This document shows positions 42,277 to 52,700 of a stretch of 64,000 nucleotides of DNA, in pieces. The stretch is from Mycobacterium sp. AZCC_0083 (GTDB lineage: Bacteria > Actinomycetota > Actinomycetes > Mycobacteriales > Mycobacteriaceae). The stretch's first letter is position 1; the number at the start of each line of letters is the position of its first letter. The notes below the pieces were generated by a model. The model ran no database searches, had not been told where the DNA came from, and saw nothing but the letters and a program-made list of their open reading frames with translations. Made by a program: the position numbers and the translations under genes. Location of the stretch: NCBI RefSeq assembly GCF_014202335.1, contig NZ_JACHGP010000013.1, forward strand, positions 1-64,000. The letters are read 5' to 3'.

Positions 42277-43101
42277 TCAGCGCGACGAGATGCCGCCGAC
42301 CATGCCGTTGATGAAGCGCTTCTGCAGCGCGAAGAAAAGCACGGCGATGGGCAGTGCGACCATCACCCCGGCCGCGGCCAGCAGTGAGTAGTCGGTCAGG
42401 TGTTGACCCTGGAACAGTGCCAATCCCAGTGGGGCGGTACGCCGACTGTCCGAGACCACCATGACCAGGGGCAGCAGGAATTCGTTCCAGGTCCACATCG
42501 TGATGACGACGGCCATCGTCATCATGGGTGCCAAGGACGGTGGTACGACGACCCGCCACAGCACCCGCAGGTCGCTGCAGCCGTCGAGGCGTGCGGCCTC
42601 GATGATATCGCCGGGAAAACCCCGAAACTGGTTGCGCATCCAGAACACGGCGAAGGCCAGCGACTGCGCGGTCTGCGGCAGGATCAGTGCCCAGTAGGTG
42701 TCGGTGAGCCCGATCGTCCGCAGGTTGAAGTACAGCGGGATGATGAACGCCTCCGTTGGCAGGGTCAGCCCGATCAGAAGCAGGTAGAACAGCACCGAGG
42801 AGCCACGAAAGTGCATGCGGGCGAACGCGTATCCGGCGAACGTCGCCAGGACGACGCTCAGGATCACCACCGCGGCGGTGACGAGCACGCTCGAGAAGAG
42901 GTAGCTGCTGAAGTTGCCGCGACTCCATGCCACCCCGTAGTTGCCCAGGTCGACGGAGTCCGGGATCGCGAACCCGCCGGAGTTCTGGTTCGCCGGGGTC
43001 ACCGACGACAACAGCACTCCCAGTAGCGGAACCACCGCGAACGCAGCGAAGACGGCCAGGATCAGCTGGTTGACGATCCTCTCGGCGCGGGAGATGTTCA
43101 C
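42277..43101 (-). CDS. Carbohydrate ABC transporter permease, MalG type
   Basis: A 274-residue, six-span permease with the EAA loop IIEAARLDGCSDLRVLWRVV that contacts the ATPase, and the MalG-like end ALQKRFINGMVGGISSR. The GTG at 43101 overlaps the stop of the partner permease (GTGA). Confidence 0.92.
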   Translation of the reverse strand: MNISRAERIVNQLILAVFAAFAVVPLLGVLLSSVTPANQNSGGFAIPDSVDLGNYGVAWSRGNFSSYLFSSVLVTAAVVILSVVLATFAGYAFARMHFRGSSVLFYLLLIGLTLPTEAFIIPLYFNLRTIGLTDTYWALILPQTAQSLAFAVFWMRNQFRGFPGDIIEAARLDGCSDLRVLWRVVVPPSLAPMMTMAVVITMWTWNEFLLPLVMVVSDSRRTAPLGLALFQGQHLTDYSLLAAAGVMVALPIAVLFFALQKRFINGMVGGISSR

Positions 43102-44045
43102 TCGGCCTCCCGCGGGGCGATGCGACTGATCGACACCGTCAGCACGACGATCACGACCGTCAGCACGACGGCGATGGCCGAAGCCAGCCCGACCTGACCG
43201 GTGTTGAACGCACGGTTGTAGGCCTCGAAGGCCGGAACGGACGTGGCGTTCCCCGGCCCACCGCGGGTGGTGATGAAGACCAGGTCGAAGGTCTTCAGCG
43301 CGGACACCACTGTCAGCGTCAACGCGACGGCGATCTGACCGCGCAACGACGGCAGCGTGATCGCGATGAATTCCCTTGCCCGCCCGGCCCCGTCGAGGCG
43401 CGCGGCCTCGAAGAGTTCGGGGGCGATGTTGCCGATGCCGGACAAGAAGAGCACCAGGCACAGACCGATGTTGAGCCACGTGCCGACAAGACCGATCGCG
43501 ATGAGGGCGAAGGTGTGGTCGCCCAGCCACACGCGGCTGAGCGAGTCGAGCCCGACCAGACGCAAGGTCTGGTTGAGCAGACCGTCCTGAGAGTAGATCG
43601 AGATCCAGATGGTCGCGATCACCACGGTCGCGATGACCTGCGGCAGGAACAGCACCGTCCGAAAGAACGACATGGACCTCATCGCGTGCGCCCGAGAGAT
43701 GAGCGCACTGAGGAACAACGCGATGAGAACCGGTGCGGCAGCGTAGAACAGCATCAACACCCCGGCGTGCAGGAAGGAGTCCCGCAGCCGTTCGTTGGTG
43801 AACACGGCGACGTAGTTCGACAGGCCGGCGATGGTGGACCTGCCCATGCCGTCCCAGTCGTAGAACGAGTACTGCACGGTCTGCACCACCGGAGCACCCA
43901 GGAAGGCGGCGAAGACCAGGAATGCAGGCGCCACATACAGATACGCCTTCTTGGAGCGGCGGGCCGGTCGCCTCCGAGTAGCAGCCACCGCCTCGCCGTC
44001 ACTCGGTCCGGTGATCGCCCGTTGCTCGGGTCGATACAGCGTCAC
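43098..44045 (-). CDS. Carbohydrate ABC transporter permease, MalF type
   Basis: A 315-residue permease. A basic N terminus (RRRPARRSKK) leads to the first span AYLYVAPAFLVFAAFLGAPV; the EAA loop is LFEAARLDGAGRAREFIAIT. It pairs with the MalG-type protein downstream. It starts 3 bp after the solute-binding protein gene. Confidence 0.92.
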   Translation of the reverse strand: MTLYRPEQRAITGPSDGEAVAATRRRPARRSKKAYLYVAPAFLVFAAFLGAPVVQTVQYSFYDWDGMGRSTIAGLSNYVAVFTNERLRDSFLHAGVLMLFYAAAPVLIALFLSALISRAHAMRSMSFFRTVLFLPQVIATVVIATIWISIYSQDGLLNQTLRLVGLDSLSRVWLGDHTFALIAIGLVGTWLNIGLCLVLFLSGIGNIAPELFEAARLDGAGRAREFIAITLPSLRGQIAVALTLTVVSALKTFDLVFITTRGGPGNATSVPAFEAYNRAFNTGQVGLASAIAVVLTVVIVVLTVSISRIAPREAE

Positions 44046-44048
44046 GGG

Positions 44049-45410
44049 CTACTTCTTGCCCGCCAGGAAGCCTGCGTAGTCCTTCTGCAGGGTATCGACG
44101 AACTGTTGTGGGTCGGACTGGCCACCGACGAGTTCCTGCATTCCCGCGGTGATGGTGTCGTAGAAGGTGGGGGTGGAGTAATCCAGATACGGCACTTCGC
44201 CGTTGGCCTTCTGGACGTCGCGGTACTGGGTCGCGATGTCGACGGCGACGGTGCCCGGCTGTGGCTGGTAGTCCGCAGGCAACACGGTGGGCAGGTTGCC
44301 AGTGTCCAGGAGAGTCTGGGCGGCCTTGGCGTTGGTGATGAAGTCCACGTAGGCGGCCGCGACGTCGGGGTGTGCCGACTTCGACGTGATCGCCCACGCC
44401 AGTCCCTGACCGCCGGTGGTCGCCGGTTGGCCGTCCGTGGAGGTCAGCGTCGTGAAGCCGGCGTTCGGACCGAGGTCGTCCTGCATCGTCTGCTGCAACC
44501 ACGTGCCGGTCAACGTGAACAGGGCCCCGCCCTTGCCGAATCCCGCGACGGCGTCGTCGCGGGACACCCCGTTGGCGCCGGGGGTCAGATACCCCTGCTT
44601 GCTCCAGTCGGCGATCTGTTGGGCTGCCTTCAACGACGCCTCGTCGGTCCACGCGCCGCCTTGGCCGCTGACCAGCTCGTTGACCGCAGGAGCGCCGGCC
44701 AGTGCGGCCTGGACCACGCCGAACAGGTGGATTCCCGGGCTCTTGTCGAGGTTGCCGAAGGCCATCGGCAAAATGCCCTTGGCCTTGGCAGCCGCCATCG
44801 CAGAGTTCAAGTCCGAGAGGGTCTTTGGCGCCTGCAGCCCGAGGGAGGACAGTAGCTGCCGGTTGTAGTAAATGCCGACCACCTCGCCGGTCTGGGACAC
44901 ACCGAACAGCGTGTCGCCCTGCCAGGTCTTGCCGTCGCTGCTGAAGCTGTTCTGCTTGAGCAATGCCTCTGGGTAGTAGCCGTCCCAGCCGTAGAGCTTG
45001 GCGTAGTCGTTCATCGGGCGCAGCATCCCGGCGGCGACGAAGGCGCCCATGTCGGGATAGCCCTGGTTGGCCTGAACGACGTCGGGCGGGGTGTTGCTCG
45101 ACAAGGCCAGCTTCAGGGTGGTCTTCAGATCGCTGAACGACTCCACGGTCCGCTGAATGGTGACGTTCGGATACAACTCGTGAAACTGGGCGTTCAGCTG
45201 GTCTTGGGCCTTGGAGATGCCGCCGTCGGTGTTCTGGTCCCAGACGGTCAGCGTCACCGGGCCCGCGGACGAGATGTCCTTGGACGCCTCGTTGGTCGGC
45301 GACGGGGCCGTCGTGTCGCCGGAAGGCCCAGGGGCGCAAGCAGACATCGACAACACCACGCCGGCCGCGGCAACGGCGGCGCCGAGTCGGAACAGTCGGT
45401 TTTTCGTCAT
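44049..45410 (-). CDS. Extracellular sugar-binding lipoprotein
   Basis: 453 residues. The signal peptide ends in a lipobox (VVLSMSAC), so the mature protein is lipid-anchored at Cys25. The body is a family 1 solute-binding protein: VTLTVWDQNTDGGISKAQDQ and LFTLTGTWLQQTMQ. It captures an oligosaccharide or glycoside outside the membrane; the ligand cannot be read from sequence. The start overlaps the PfkB kinase stop (ATGA). Confidence 0.92.
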   Translation of the reverse strand: MTKNRLFRLGAAVAAAGVVLSMSACAPGPSGDTTAPSPTNEASKDISSAGPVTLTVWDQNTDGGISKAQDQLNAQFHELYPNVTIQRTVESFSDLKTTLKLALSSNTPPDVVQANQGYPDMGAFVAAGMLRPMNDYAKLYGWDGYYPEALLKQNSFSSDGKTWQGDTLFGVSQTGEVVGIYYNRQLLSSLGLQAPKTLSDLNSAMAAAKAKGILPMAFGNLDKSPGIHLFGVVQAALAGAPAVNELVSGQGGAWTDEASLKAAQQIADWSKQGYLTPGANGVSRDDAVAGFGKGGALFTLTGTWLQQTMQDDLGPNAGFTTLTSTDGQPATTGGQGLAWAITSKSAHPDVAAAYVDFITNAKAAQTLLDTGNLPTVLPADYQPQPGTVAVDIATQYRDVQKANGEVPYLDYSTPTFYDTITAGMQELVGGQSDPQQFVDTLQKDYAGFLAGKK

Positions 45411-46393
45411 GGCGTCAGTGCTCCTGGGGTTGCGGGGACGGGTGAATGGCAGCGTTGTTCGGCCCACTGCCGGACCGGGGTCCAGCCGGGGTCGGAGTGG
45501 TGGTCGGCCAGCAGGTGCGCGATCTCGACGGGGTGGGGTGCGCTACGCGCTCCGCCGGCGCTGCGCACCGAGCAGGTGGCGCAGACGCTGGCCAGCCGCA
45601 GCCGATCACGCAGCTCCCAATCCCATGCCGTGGCGGCCATGAACGCCGCGGCAAACGCGTCCCCGGCGCCAGTGGGGTCAACCGCGTCCACCACGATCGC
45701 GGGCACGTGCAGCCGGGCGGATCCCCGCGCAGCCACCGCACCGCGTGGGCCGAGGGTCACGACGACCGTGTCGACCACCCGGGCCAGGACGTCGAGAGCG
45801 GCGTCCACCGTGCCCGCTCGGGTGTACTGAACCGCTTCGTGATCGTTGACGATGAGGACGTCGACGCCTTCGAGATGGTCGAGGAGGGTCTCCGACCACT
45901 GCCCCGAGGGATCCCATCCGACACCGCCGACGATCGTGGTTCCGTTGGCGCGCAACCGTGCTGCCTGAATGGGAACGGGACCGCGGCCGAGGCCGACGTG
46001 GGCAACTCGCACCGGGGTGGAAGCTGGCCAGGGCGGTAGTTCCCCGGAGTGTTCGTAGGTGACGAACGAGCGCTCGTGGCCGTCGGTGATCGCCACGGAG
46101 ATCGGGATCTGGTAGTCCGCCCGCTGGACGGCGAAGCGCAGATCCAGGTCGGGCTCGGCGCGCAGACTCCGCGCGACGATGCATCCGATGGGATCGTCAC
46201 CCAGCTCGGAGACCAACGCGGTGCGAGCCCCGAGCCGCGCGGAGGCAACCGCGCGGTTGGCAGCACCACCGGGTGAGATCGCGAATCCGTCGGCGTACAC
46301 CTCGGCGCCGGGTTCGGGCGCGTGCACTCCGGTGAAGACCAAGTCGGCGAAGACCCGACCCGCCACTAGGACGTCGATGTCACGATCGGTCAC
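45407..46393 (-). CDS. PfkB-family sugar kinase
   Basis: 328 residues: VLVAGRVFADLVFTG, the di-Gly substrate loop ISPGGAANRAVASARLGART and the catalytic signature DPTGAGDAFAAAFM. Ribokinase-like. First gene of the ABC transporter operon, divergent from DeoR. It may phosphorylate the imported sugar or its cleavage product; a link to the GH4 enzyme, which usually acts on 6-phospho-sugars, is possible. Confidence 0.87.
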   Translation of the reverse strand: MTDRDIDVLVAGRVFADLVFTGVHAPEPGAEVYADGFAISPGGAANRAVASARLGARTALVSELGDDPIGCIVARSLRAEPDLDLRFAVQRADYQIPISVAITDGHERSFVTYEHSGELPPWPASTPVRVAHVGLGRGPVPIQAARLRANGTTIVGGVGWDPSGQWSETLLDHLEGVDVLIVNDHEAVQYTRAGTVDAALDVLARVVDTVVVTLGPRGAVAARGSARLHVPAIVVDAVDPTGAGDAFAAAFMAATAWDWELRDRLRLASVCATCSVRSAGGARSAPHPVEIAHLLADHHSDPGWTPVRQWAEQRCHSPVPATPGALTP

Positions 46394-46563
46394 TCGCCGC
46401 TACCTCCACGGTCTGACGTAGTTTGACGTTCTGCGCGCCCTCATCCTGCGTTCACTGCGTGACGATAGCGTTGCGGTCGTGAATCCGCCCGATATCGGAG
46501 ATATTCCGCCCAAAGTTGCGCAGAGTCGCGCAGACTCGGTCACGTCGTGGGTACCATTCCCGC

Positions 46564-47340
46564 ATGTTCCTCGCCCAGCGCCATGAACGAATACTCGCTG
46601 CGCTCAGCAGCGGGGGGCAATCGGTCGTGCAACTTGCCGGGGCGCTGGGCGTCAGCGAATCCACCATCCGCCGCGATCTGGACGTCCTGGCCAAGGGCGG
46701 CCGACTCGAGCGCCTCTACGGCGGAGCGATGCTCACCCAGGGCAGCCGTGCGAACATCACCGACTCCGGCGGTGTCGAGGACCCCTTTCTCTCCGAGACC
46801 CGAGCCGACTACGAGCTACGGCAGCGGATGGCGGTCGAAGCTGCCCGGCTCGTCGGTGACGGCGACGTCGTCGTGCTCGACATCGGGTCGAGCACTCCCC
46901 TCGTCGCACGGGAACTCCGTGGCCGTCCCGTCACCATCATCACGTCCAATCTGGCGGTGCTCGACGAGGTGCGCGGTGACGACGCGGTGGAGCTGGTGTT
47001 GTTGGGTGGTGTGCTGCGCCGCAACCAGCAGTCGCTGGTGGGGCCGCTGGCCGAACAGGTCCTCGGCCAGCTCAGCGCCGACGTGATGTTCCTGAGCTGC
47101 ACCGGTGTTCGCGGCGGACGGGTGCTGGACAACATGGCGGTCGAGGCCCCCATCAAACACGCGATGATCGCCGCGTCCCATCGCATCGTGCTGCTGGCCA
47201 GCGAACTGAAGTTTCCCGGATCGGGGGCGCTCCGGCTGTGCTCCCTCGACGAGGTCGACGTGCTCATCACCACCCCCGGCACCCCGGAGGAAGAAATCTC
47301 TGAGCGCCGCGAAGGCGGCGGAAAGGTCATCGTCGCATGA
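46564..47340 (+). CDS. DeoR-family regulator
   Basis: 258 residues: HTH QLAGALGVSESTIRRDLDVL with the RRDL motif, and a phospho-sugar sensing domain with VVLDIGSSTPLVARELRGRP, VLLGGVLRRNQQSLVGP and MFLSCTGVRGG. It usually binds a sugar phosphate. The ATG at 46564 starts the HTH region. It is coupled to the GH4 gene (ATGA) and divergent from the kinase-transporter operon, so it probably controls both. Confidence 0.9.
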   Translation: MFLAQRHERILAALSSGGQSVVQLAGALGVSESTIRRDLDVLAKGGRLERLYGGAMLTQGSRANITDSGGVEDPFLSETRADYELRQRMAVEAARLVGDGDVVVLDIGSSTPLVARELRGRPVTIITSNLAVLDEVRGDDAVELVLLGGVLRRNQQSLVGPLAEQVLGQLSADVMFLSCTGVRGGRVLDNMAVEAPIKHAMIAASHRIVLLASELKFPGSGALRLCSLDEVDVLITTPGTPEEEISERREGGGKVIVA

Positions 47341-48713
47341 AGCTAGTGATCCTCGGTGGCGGCGGATTCCGCACCCCCTACGTCTGGCAAGCCCTCATCC
47401 GCGATCAGGGGTCGCCCCGCGTGACGGAGGTCGCCCTGTACGACGTCGACGAGTCGCGGCTGGCGACCATCACCGCCATCCTCGACCAACTCGCCGACGG
47501 ATTCGCCGACGTACCCACCCTGCGGACCCACAAAAATCTCGAATCTGCCTTGGACGGAGCCGACTTCGTGTTCGCCGCCATCAGGGTCGGTGGTGTCGAG
47601 CAACGCTGCTGCGACGAGCACGTCGCGCTCGATCTCAACGTGCTTGGCCAGGAGACCACGGGGCCGGGCGGTATTGCCTACGCCCTGCGCACCCTGCCGG
47701 TGATGCTCGACATCGCGACGACCATCCGCAGGGTGGCCCCGAAGGCCTACTTCCTGAACTTCACCAACCCGGCCGGCATCATCACCGAAGCACTGCAGAG
47801 CGTGCTGGGTGACCGTGCGCTCGGAATCTGCGACACGCCATCGGGTTTGGGCCGACGGGTGGCCGGCGTGCTCGGCTACGACCACACCCGCATCCAGATG
47901 GACTACGTGGGCCTCAACCACCTGGGGTGGATGCGACGGGTCCTGGTCGACGGCGTCGACGTCCTACCCGCGCTGCTTGCCGACGATCGACGACTGGCTC
48001 GGATGGAGGAGACCCAGGTATTCGGCGCCGAGTGGCTCCGGACGCTCGGATTGATCCCCAACGAGTATCTGTACTACTACTACTTCAACCGGGACGCCGT
48101 GCGGCGCATCCTCGAATCCCCGCAGACCAGAGGCGATTTCTTGCTGGAAACCCAGGGCCGGTTCTTCGGCGAAGCCGCCGACGACCCCGACCATGCGGCG
48201 AAGCTGTGGACGGGTGCGGTCGACGAGCGTGGCGCCAGCTACATGGCCGAGGCCAAGGGCGGCGTCCAGGGCGCGCCCACCGTCGAACGGGATCGCGAAA
48301 CCGATCCCGCGCATCTCGGTTATGCCGGTGTGGCGCTAGCGGTGATGACGGCGATCAGCCGTGACGAGAGGCGCACGATGATCCTCAACGTGCGCAACCG
48401 CGGGACCATCGCCGGCCTGCCCGACGACGCGGTCGTGGAGGTGCCGACCTTGGTCGACGCCAACGGCGTGCACCCCCTGACGCTGGAGACCCAACCCGAC
48501 CTGCACCAGCTGGGATTGATGCAACAGGTCAAAGCCGTTGAGCGGCACACGATCTCCGCGGCCCTGACGGGATCCGTCTCGGAGGCACTCAAGGCCTTCG
48601 CATTGCACCCGCTCGTCGACTCGGTCACCGTCGCGCGCGAACTGCTCGCCGGCTACCTCGCGGCCAATCCGGACCTCGCGCGGACGTTGACGGAGCGGTC
48701 TCCGGCGGCGTGA
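47337..48713 (+). CDS. GH4-family glycosidase (6-phospho-beta-glucosidase type)
   Basis: 458 residues: NAD loop VILGGGGFRTPYVWQAL, VALYDVDESRL, FNFTNPAG-like FLNFTNPAGIITEAL, the metal-ligand Cys in GICDTPSG and His in GLNHLGWMRRV. GH4 enzymes use NAD+ and Mn2+ and most cleave 6-phospho-glycosides delivered by a PTS. No PTS gene is present here; the importer is an ABC system. The true substrate may be unphosphorylated or made by the PfkB kinase. Confidence 0.88.
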   Translation: MKLVILGGGGFRTPYVWQALIRDQGSPRVTEVALYDVDESRLATITAILDQLADGFADVPTLRTHKNLESALDGADFVFAAIRVGGVEQRCCDEHVALDLNVLGQETTGPGGIAYALRTLPVMLDIATTIRRVAPKAYFLNFTNPAGIITEALQSVLGDRALGICDTPSGLGRRVAGVLGYDHTRIQMDYVGLNHLGWMRRVLVDGVDVLPALLADDRRLARMEETQVFGAEWLRTLGLIPNEYLYYYYFNRDAVRRILESPQTRGDFLLETQGRFFGEAADDPDHAAKLWTGAVDERGASYMAEAKGGVQGAPTVERDRETDPAHLGYAGVALAVMTAISRDERRTMILNVRNRGTIAGLPDDAVVEVPTLVDANGVHPLTLETQPDLHQLGLMQQVKAVERHTISAALTGSVSEALKAFALHPLVDSVTVARELLAGYLAANPDLARTLTERSPAA

Positions 48714-49031
48714 CGGCGCCCCTTGGCGCTGGCGACGAATGCCAGCCTCGAGAATCTCGCCGGGAACTCGTAGCCGGCGTTCCACCGCGTCGTTGTGACG
48801 GCGTCGTCACCAGTGCAACGCCATTAGTGAAGTCGGCCGCCTGGTCGATCGACCCGTTGTCGACGTAGGCACGGTGGGTTGGCGGCCCGACGGACGCGCG
48901 TGATGATTCCGACTCAAGCTCCCAGGATTTCGTGTTCGTAGTCGCGGCAGTTGACGTGCTCTGGCGTAGGCGCGGCGCGGACGCTCGTGTTGAGTGCGAT
49001 CGTCGGCAACCGCCAGCCTCCGCGGCTGTTA
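48714..49031. other. Intergenic stretch without a recognised gene
   Basis: Both strands were read. No frame with a start, a ribosome site and a recognisable domain was found. A minus-strand frame (AYVDNGSIDQAADFTNGVAL near 48815-48875) looks slightly protein-like but could not be assigned. Confidence 0.4.
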
Positions 49032-49050
49032 GACACGTGTCCAGTAGTAT
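49032..49050 (+). promoter_or_regulatory. Operator palindrome and -10 of the tetR promoter
   Basis: GACACGTGTC (49032-49041) is a perfect palindrome. TAGTAT (49045-49050) follows and ends 6 bases before the GTG start, as in leaderless mycobacterial promoters. A repressor bound to the palindrome would block the promoter. Confidence 0.5.
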
Positions 49051-49056
49051 GTCCGC

Positions 49057-49674
49057 GTGGCTGATCGTAGGAGATTGTCCCCCGAGGACCGTCGCAACGA
49101 ACTCTTGGCGCTCGGCGCCGAGGTGTTCGGTCAGCGCCCGTACGACGAGGTGCGCATCGACGAGATCGCAGAACGGGCAGGCGTCTCCCGCGCACTGATG
49201 TATCACTACTTCCCCGACAAGCGCGCCTTCTTCGCGGCGGTGGTACGCGCCGAGGGTGAGCGACTGTTCGAGGCCACCAACACTCCGCCACTGCCCGGCC
49301 TGAGCCTGTTCGATCAGCTGCGTGCAGGCGTGCTGGCCTACGTGTACTACGACGAGCACCACCCGCACGGCGCATGGGCGGCGTACGGAATGGGCCGCTC
49401 GGATCCGGTGCTGCGCGGCATCGAGGACACGGACAACGAACGACAGGCCGACCGCATCATGGCCAGGATCATCGAGGCCGCAAGCCGACCACTGGACTCC
49501 AAGTTGGAGCGCGACGTCCGGGTGATCGTCTACGGCTGGCTGGCCTACACCTTCGAGCTGTGCCGACAGCGCATCATCGACCCGTCGATCGACGCGGGAT
49601 ACATCGCCGACTCCTGCGCACATTCGCTGCTCGACGCCATCGCGCGCGTCCCCGGCATCCCCACCCTCGAGTGA
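49057..49674 (+). CDS. TetR-family regulator (Rv3295-like)
   Basis: 205 residues: EDRRNELLALGAEVFGQRPY, IDEIAERAGVSRALMYHYFP (HTH) and a helical ligand domain. Position directly before lhr matches Rv3295 in M. tuberculosis. The GTG at 49057 lacks a ribosome site and follows a -10 motif, so translation is probably leaderless. The GACACGTGTC palindrome upstream is the likely operator. The stop codon lies in the left arm of a long hairpin. Confidence 0.9.
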   Translation: MADRRRLSPEDRRNELLALGAEVFGQRPYDEVRIDEIAERAGVSRALMYHYFPDKRAFFAAVVRAEGERLFEATNTPPLPGLSLFDQLRAGVLAYVYYDEHHPHGAWAAYGMGRSDPVLRGIEDTDNERQADRIMARIIEAASRPLDSKLERDVRVIVYGWLAYTFELCRQRIIDPSIDAGYIADSCAHSLLDAIARVPGIPTLE

Positions 49675-49721
49675 TTTCGGGGTGCTCAGTTGCGGTGAGC
49701 GCAACTGAGCACCCCGAAATC
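49673..49721. terminator. Perfect 22-bp inverted repeat with 5-nt loop
   Basis: Arms 49673-49694 and 49700-49721 are exact reverse complements around GTGAG; the arm contains CGGGGTGCTCAGTTGCG. The left arm overlaps the tetR stop codon. No U-tract follows, which is common for mycobacterial terminators, but a dispersed repeat or regulatory palindrome is equally possible. Confidence 0.6.
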
Positions 49722-49758
49722 GCAGGGGGTTGTCGGTGGGTGGGGGCACCATGTCAGG

Positions 49759-52700
49759 GTGAGCACCATCGATCCGCTCGAGCGCTTCGGCGCGCTGACG
49801 CGCGAGTGGTTCACCGGCACGTTCGCCGCGGCGACGCCCGCGCAGGTCGAGGCATGGTCGGCCATCGCGAGCGGGGACAACACCCTGGTCATCGCACCCA
49901 CCGGCTCCGGCAAGACGCTGGCCGCGTTCCTGTGGGCCATCGACCAGCTCGCCGCCGCGGAACCCCGCCCCCCGAAGGCGGGTACCCGGGTGCTCTACAT
50001 CTCCCCGCTCAAGGCGCTGGCGGTCGACGTCGAACGCAACCTCAGTACCCCACTCACGGGCATCACCCGGGTGGCCGAACGGCTGGGCCTGCCGGCGCCG
50101 CAAATCAGCGTCGGCGTGCGCTCCGGTGACACCTTGCCCGCGCGCCGCAGGGAGCTGATCGCCAGGCCCCCCGACATCCTGATCACCACGCCGGAGTCGC
50201 TGTTCCTGATGTTGACGTCGGCGGCCAGGGACACCCTCGCCGAGGTGACGACGGTGATCGTCGACGAGGTGCACGCCGTCGCTGCCACCAAGCGCGGCGC
50301 GCACCTGGCGCTCTCCCTCGAGCGGCTCGACCAGCTCCTAGAAAAGCCTGCACAGCGCATCGGGCTGTCGGCGACGGTCCGGCCTGCAGAGGAGGTCGCG
50401 CGGTTCCTCGCCGGAACCGCCCCCGCGACCGTGGTCGCGCCACCGTCGGGCAAGACCTTCGACCTGTCGGTCCAGGTGCCGGTGCCCGACATGGCCAATC
50501 TCGCCGAGAACTCGATCTGGCCCGACGTCGAGGGCCGCATCGTCGACCTGATCGAATCCCACAACTCGACCATCGTGTTCGCCAACTCCCGGCGGCTGGC
50601 CGAGCGACTCACGGCCCGCCTCAACGAGATCCACGCCGAGCGCACCGGCGTCGAACTCAGCGACGAACGAAACCCCCAGGTCGGCGGTGGCTCCCCAGCG
50701 CACATCATGGGCAGCGGTCAGACGTTCGGAGCGGAGCCCGTGCTGGCCAAGGCGCATCACGGCTCGGTCAGCAAGGAGCAGCGGGCGCTCGTCGAAGACG
50801 ATCTCAAGAGCGGACGCCTTCGCGCCGTGGTCGCCACCTCCAGCCTGGAACTGGGCATCGACATGGGCTCGGTCGACCTGGTCATCCAGGTGGAGGCGCC
50901 GCCATCGGTGGCCAGTGGGCTGCAACGCATCGGGCGGGCCGGCCACCAGGTCGGCGAGATCTCGCGCGGCGTGCTGTTCCCCAAACATCGCACCGACCTC
51001 ATCGACTGCGCAGTCACCGTGCAGCGCATGCTCGCCGGTCAGATCGAGACCATGCGGGTGCCCACCAACCCGCTCGACATCCTCGCTCAGCACACCGTCG
51101 CCGCGGCCGCGCTCGAGCCGCTGGACGCCGACCGCTGGTTCGACGCCGTACGGCGCAGCGCACCCTTCGCGACCCTGCCCCGCAGTGCATTCGAGGCGAC
51201 GCTGGACCTGCTGTCCGGCAAGTACCCGTCCACCGAGTTCGCCGAGTTGCGCCCGCGTCTGGTGTACGACCGCGACGCGGGAGTGCTGACCGCACGGCCC
51301 GGCGCCCAACGGCTCGCGGTGACCTCCGGCGGCGCGATCCCCGACCGCGGCCTGTTCACCGTGTACCTGGCATCCAACGCCGACTCCGAAAAACCATCCC
51401 GCGTAGGCGAACTCGACGAGGAGATGGTGTACGAGTCGCGGCCGGGGGACGTCATCTCACTGGGCGCCACCAGCTGGCGCATCACCGAGATCACCCATGA
51501 CCGCGTGCTCGTCATCCCCGCCCCCGGCGAACCCGCCCGGCTGCCGTTCTGGCGCGGCGACGGCGTCGGCAGGCCCGCCGAGCTTGGCGAGGCGATCGGT
51601 GCGTTCACAGGCAAGCTGTCGGGCATGGCGCGCGAGGAGTTCGATACCCATTGTCACACCATGGGTTTCAATGACTACGCCACCGACAACCTGTGGCAGC
51701 TGCTCGACGAACAGCGTCAAGCCACCGGCGCCGTGCCCACCGACACCACGTTCATCGTCGAGCGGTTCCACGACGAGCTTGGCGACTGGCGGGTCATCCT
51801 GCACTCCCCCTACGGTCTTCGGGTGCACGGACCGCTGGCCTTGGCGGTCAGCCGCAGACTGCGTGAGCGCTACGGCATCGACGAGAAGCCCACCGCCTCC
51901 GACGACGGCATCATCGTGCGACTGCCCGACACCGATCTGGATTCGGGCGGGGCGGTCACGTTCGCGGATCTGTTCGTCTTCGACGCCGACGAGATCGATC
52001 CCATCGTCACCGACGAGGTCGGCGGCTCGGCGTTGTTCGCGTCGCGGTTCCGCGAGTGCGCGGCAAGGGCATTGCTCCTCCCCCGGCGGCATCCCGGCAA
52101 ACGCTCACCGCTGTGGCACCAGCGCCAACGCGCCTCACAGCTGCTCGACGTCGCCCGCAAGTACCCCGACTTCCCGATGGTGTTGGAGACGGTCAGGGAA
52201 TGCCTGCAGGACGTCTACGACGTGCCGACGCTGCGCGATGTGATGAATCGCGTTGCGCAGCGTCGCATTCGGTTGCTCGAGGTCGAGACCGCGACCCCGT
52301 CGCCGTTCGCGGCCTCGCTCCTGTTCGGGTACGTCGGCGCCTTCATGTACGAGGGCGACAGCCCTCTGGCCGAGCGCCGGGCTGCCGCGCTGTCGCTGGA
52401 CAGCGTGCTGCTCGCCGAACTGCTTGGCCGCGTCGAATTGCGCGAACTGCTCGACCCGCAGATCATCGCGTCCACCATCGCCCAACTGCAGCACCTGACC
52501 GCCGAACGCGCGGCGCGCGACGCAGAGGGCGTTGCCGATCTGCTGCGTCTGCTCGGCCCGCTGACCGAGGACGAGATCGCTCAGCGGTCCACCGCCGACG
52601 ACGTGGGCGGCTGGCTCGAGGGCCTTCGCACAGCGCGACGGGTGCTGACGGTCTCGTTCGCGGGCCAGACGTGGTGGGTGGCGATCGAAGACGTCGGGCT

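Noticed and set aside
48625..50304. A 559-codon minus-strand frame across tetR and the start of lhr
   Set aside because: It is antisense to two recognised genes, with no domain or ribosome site.
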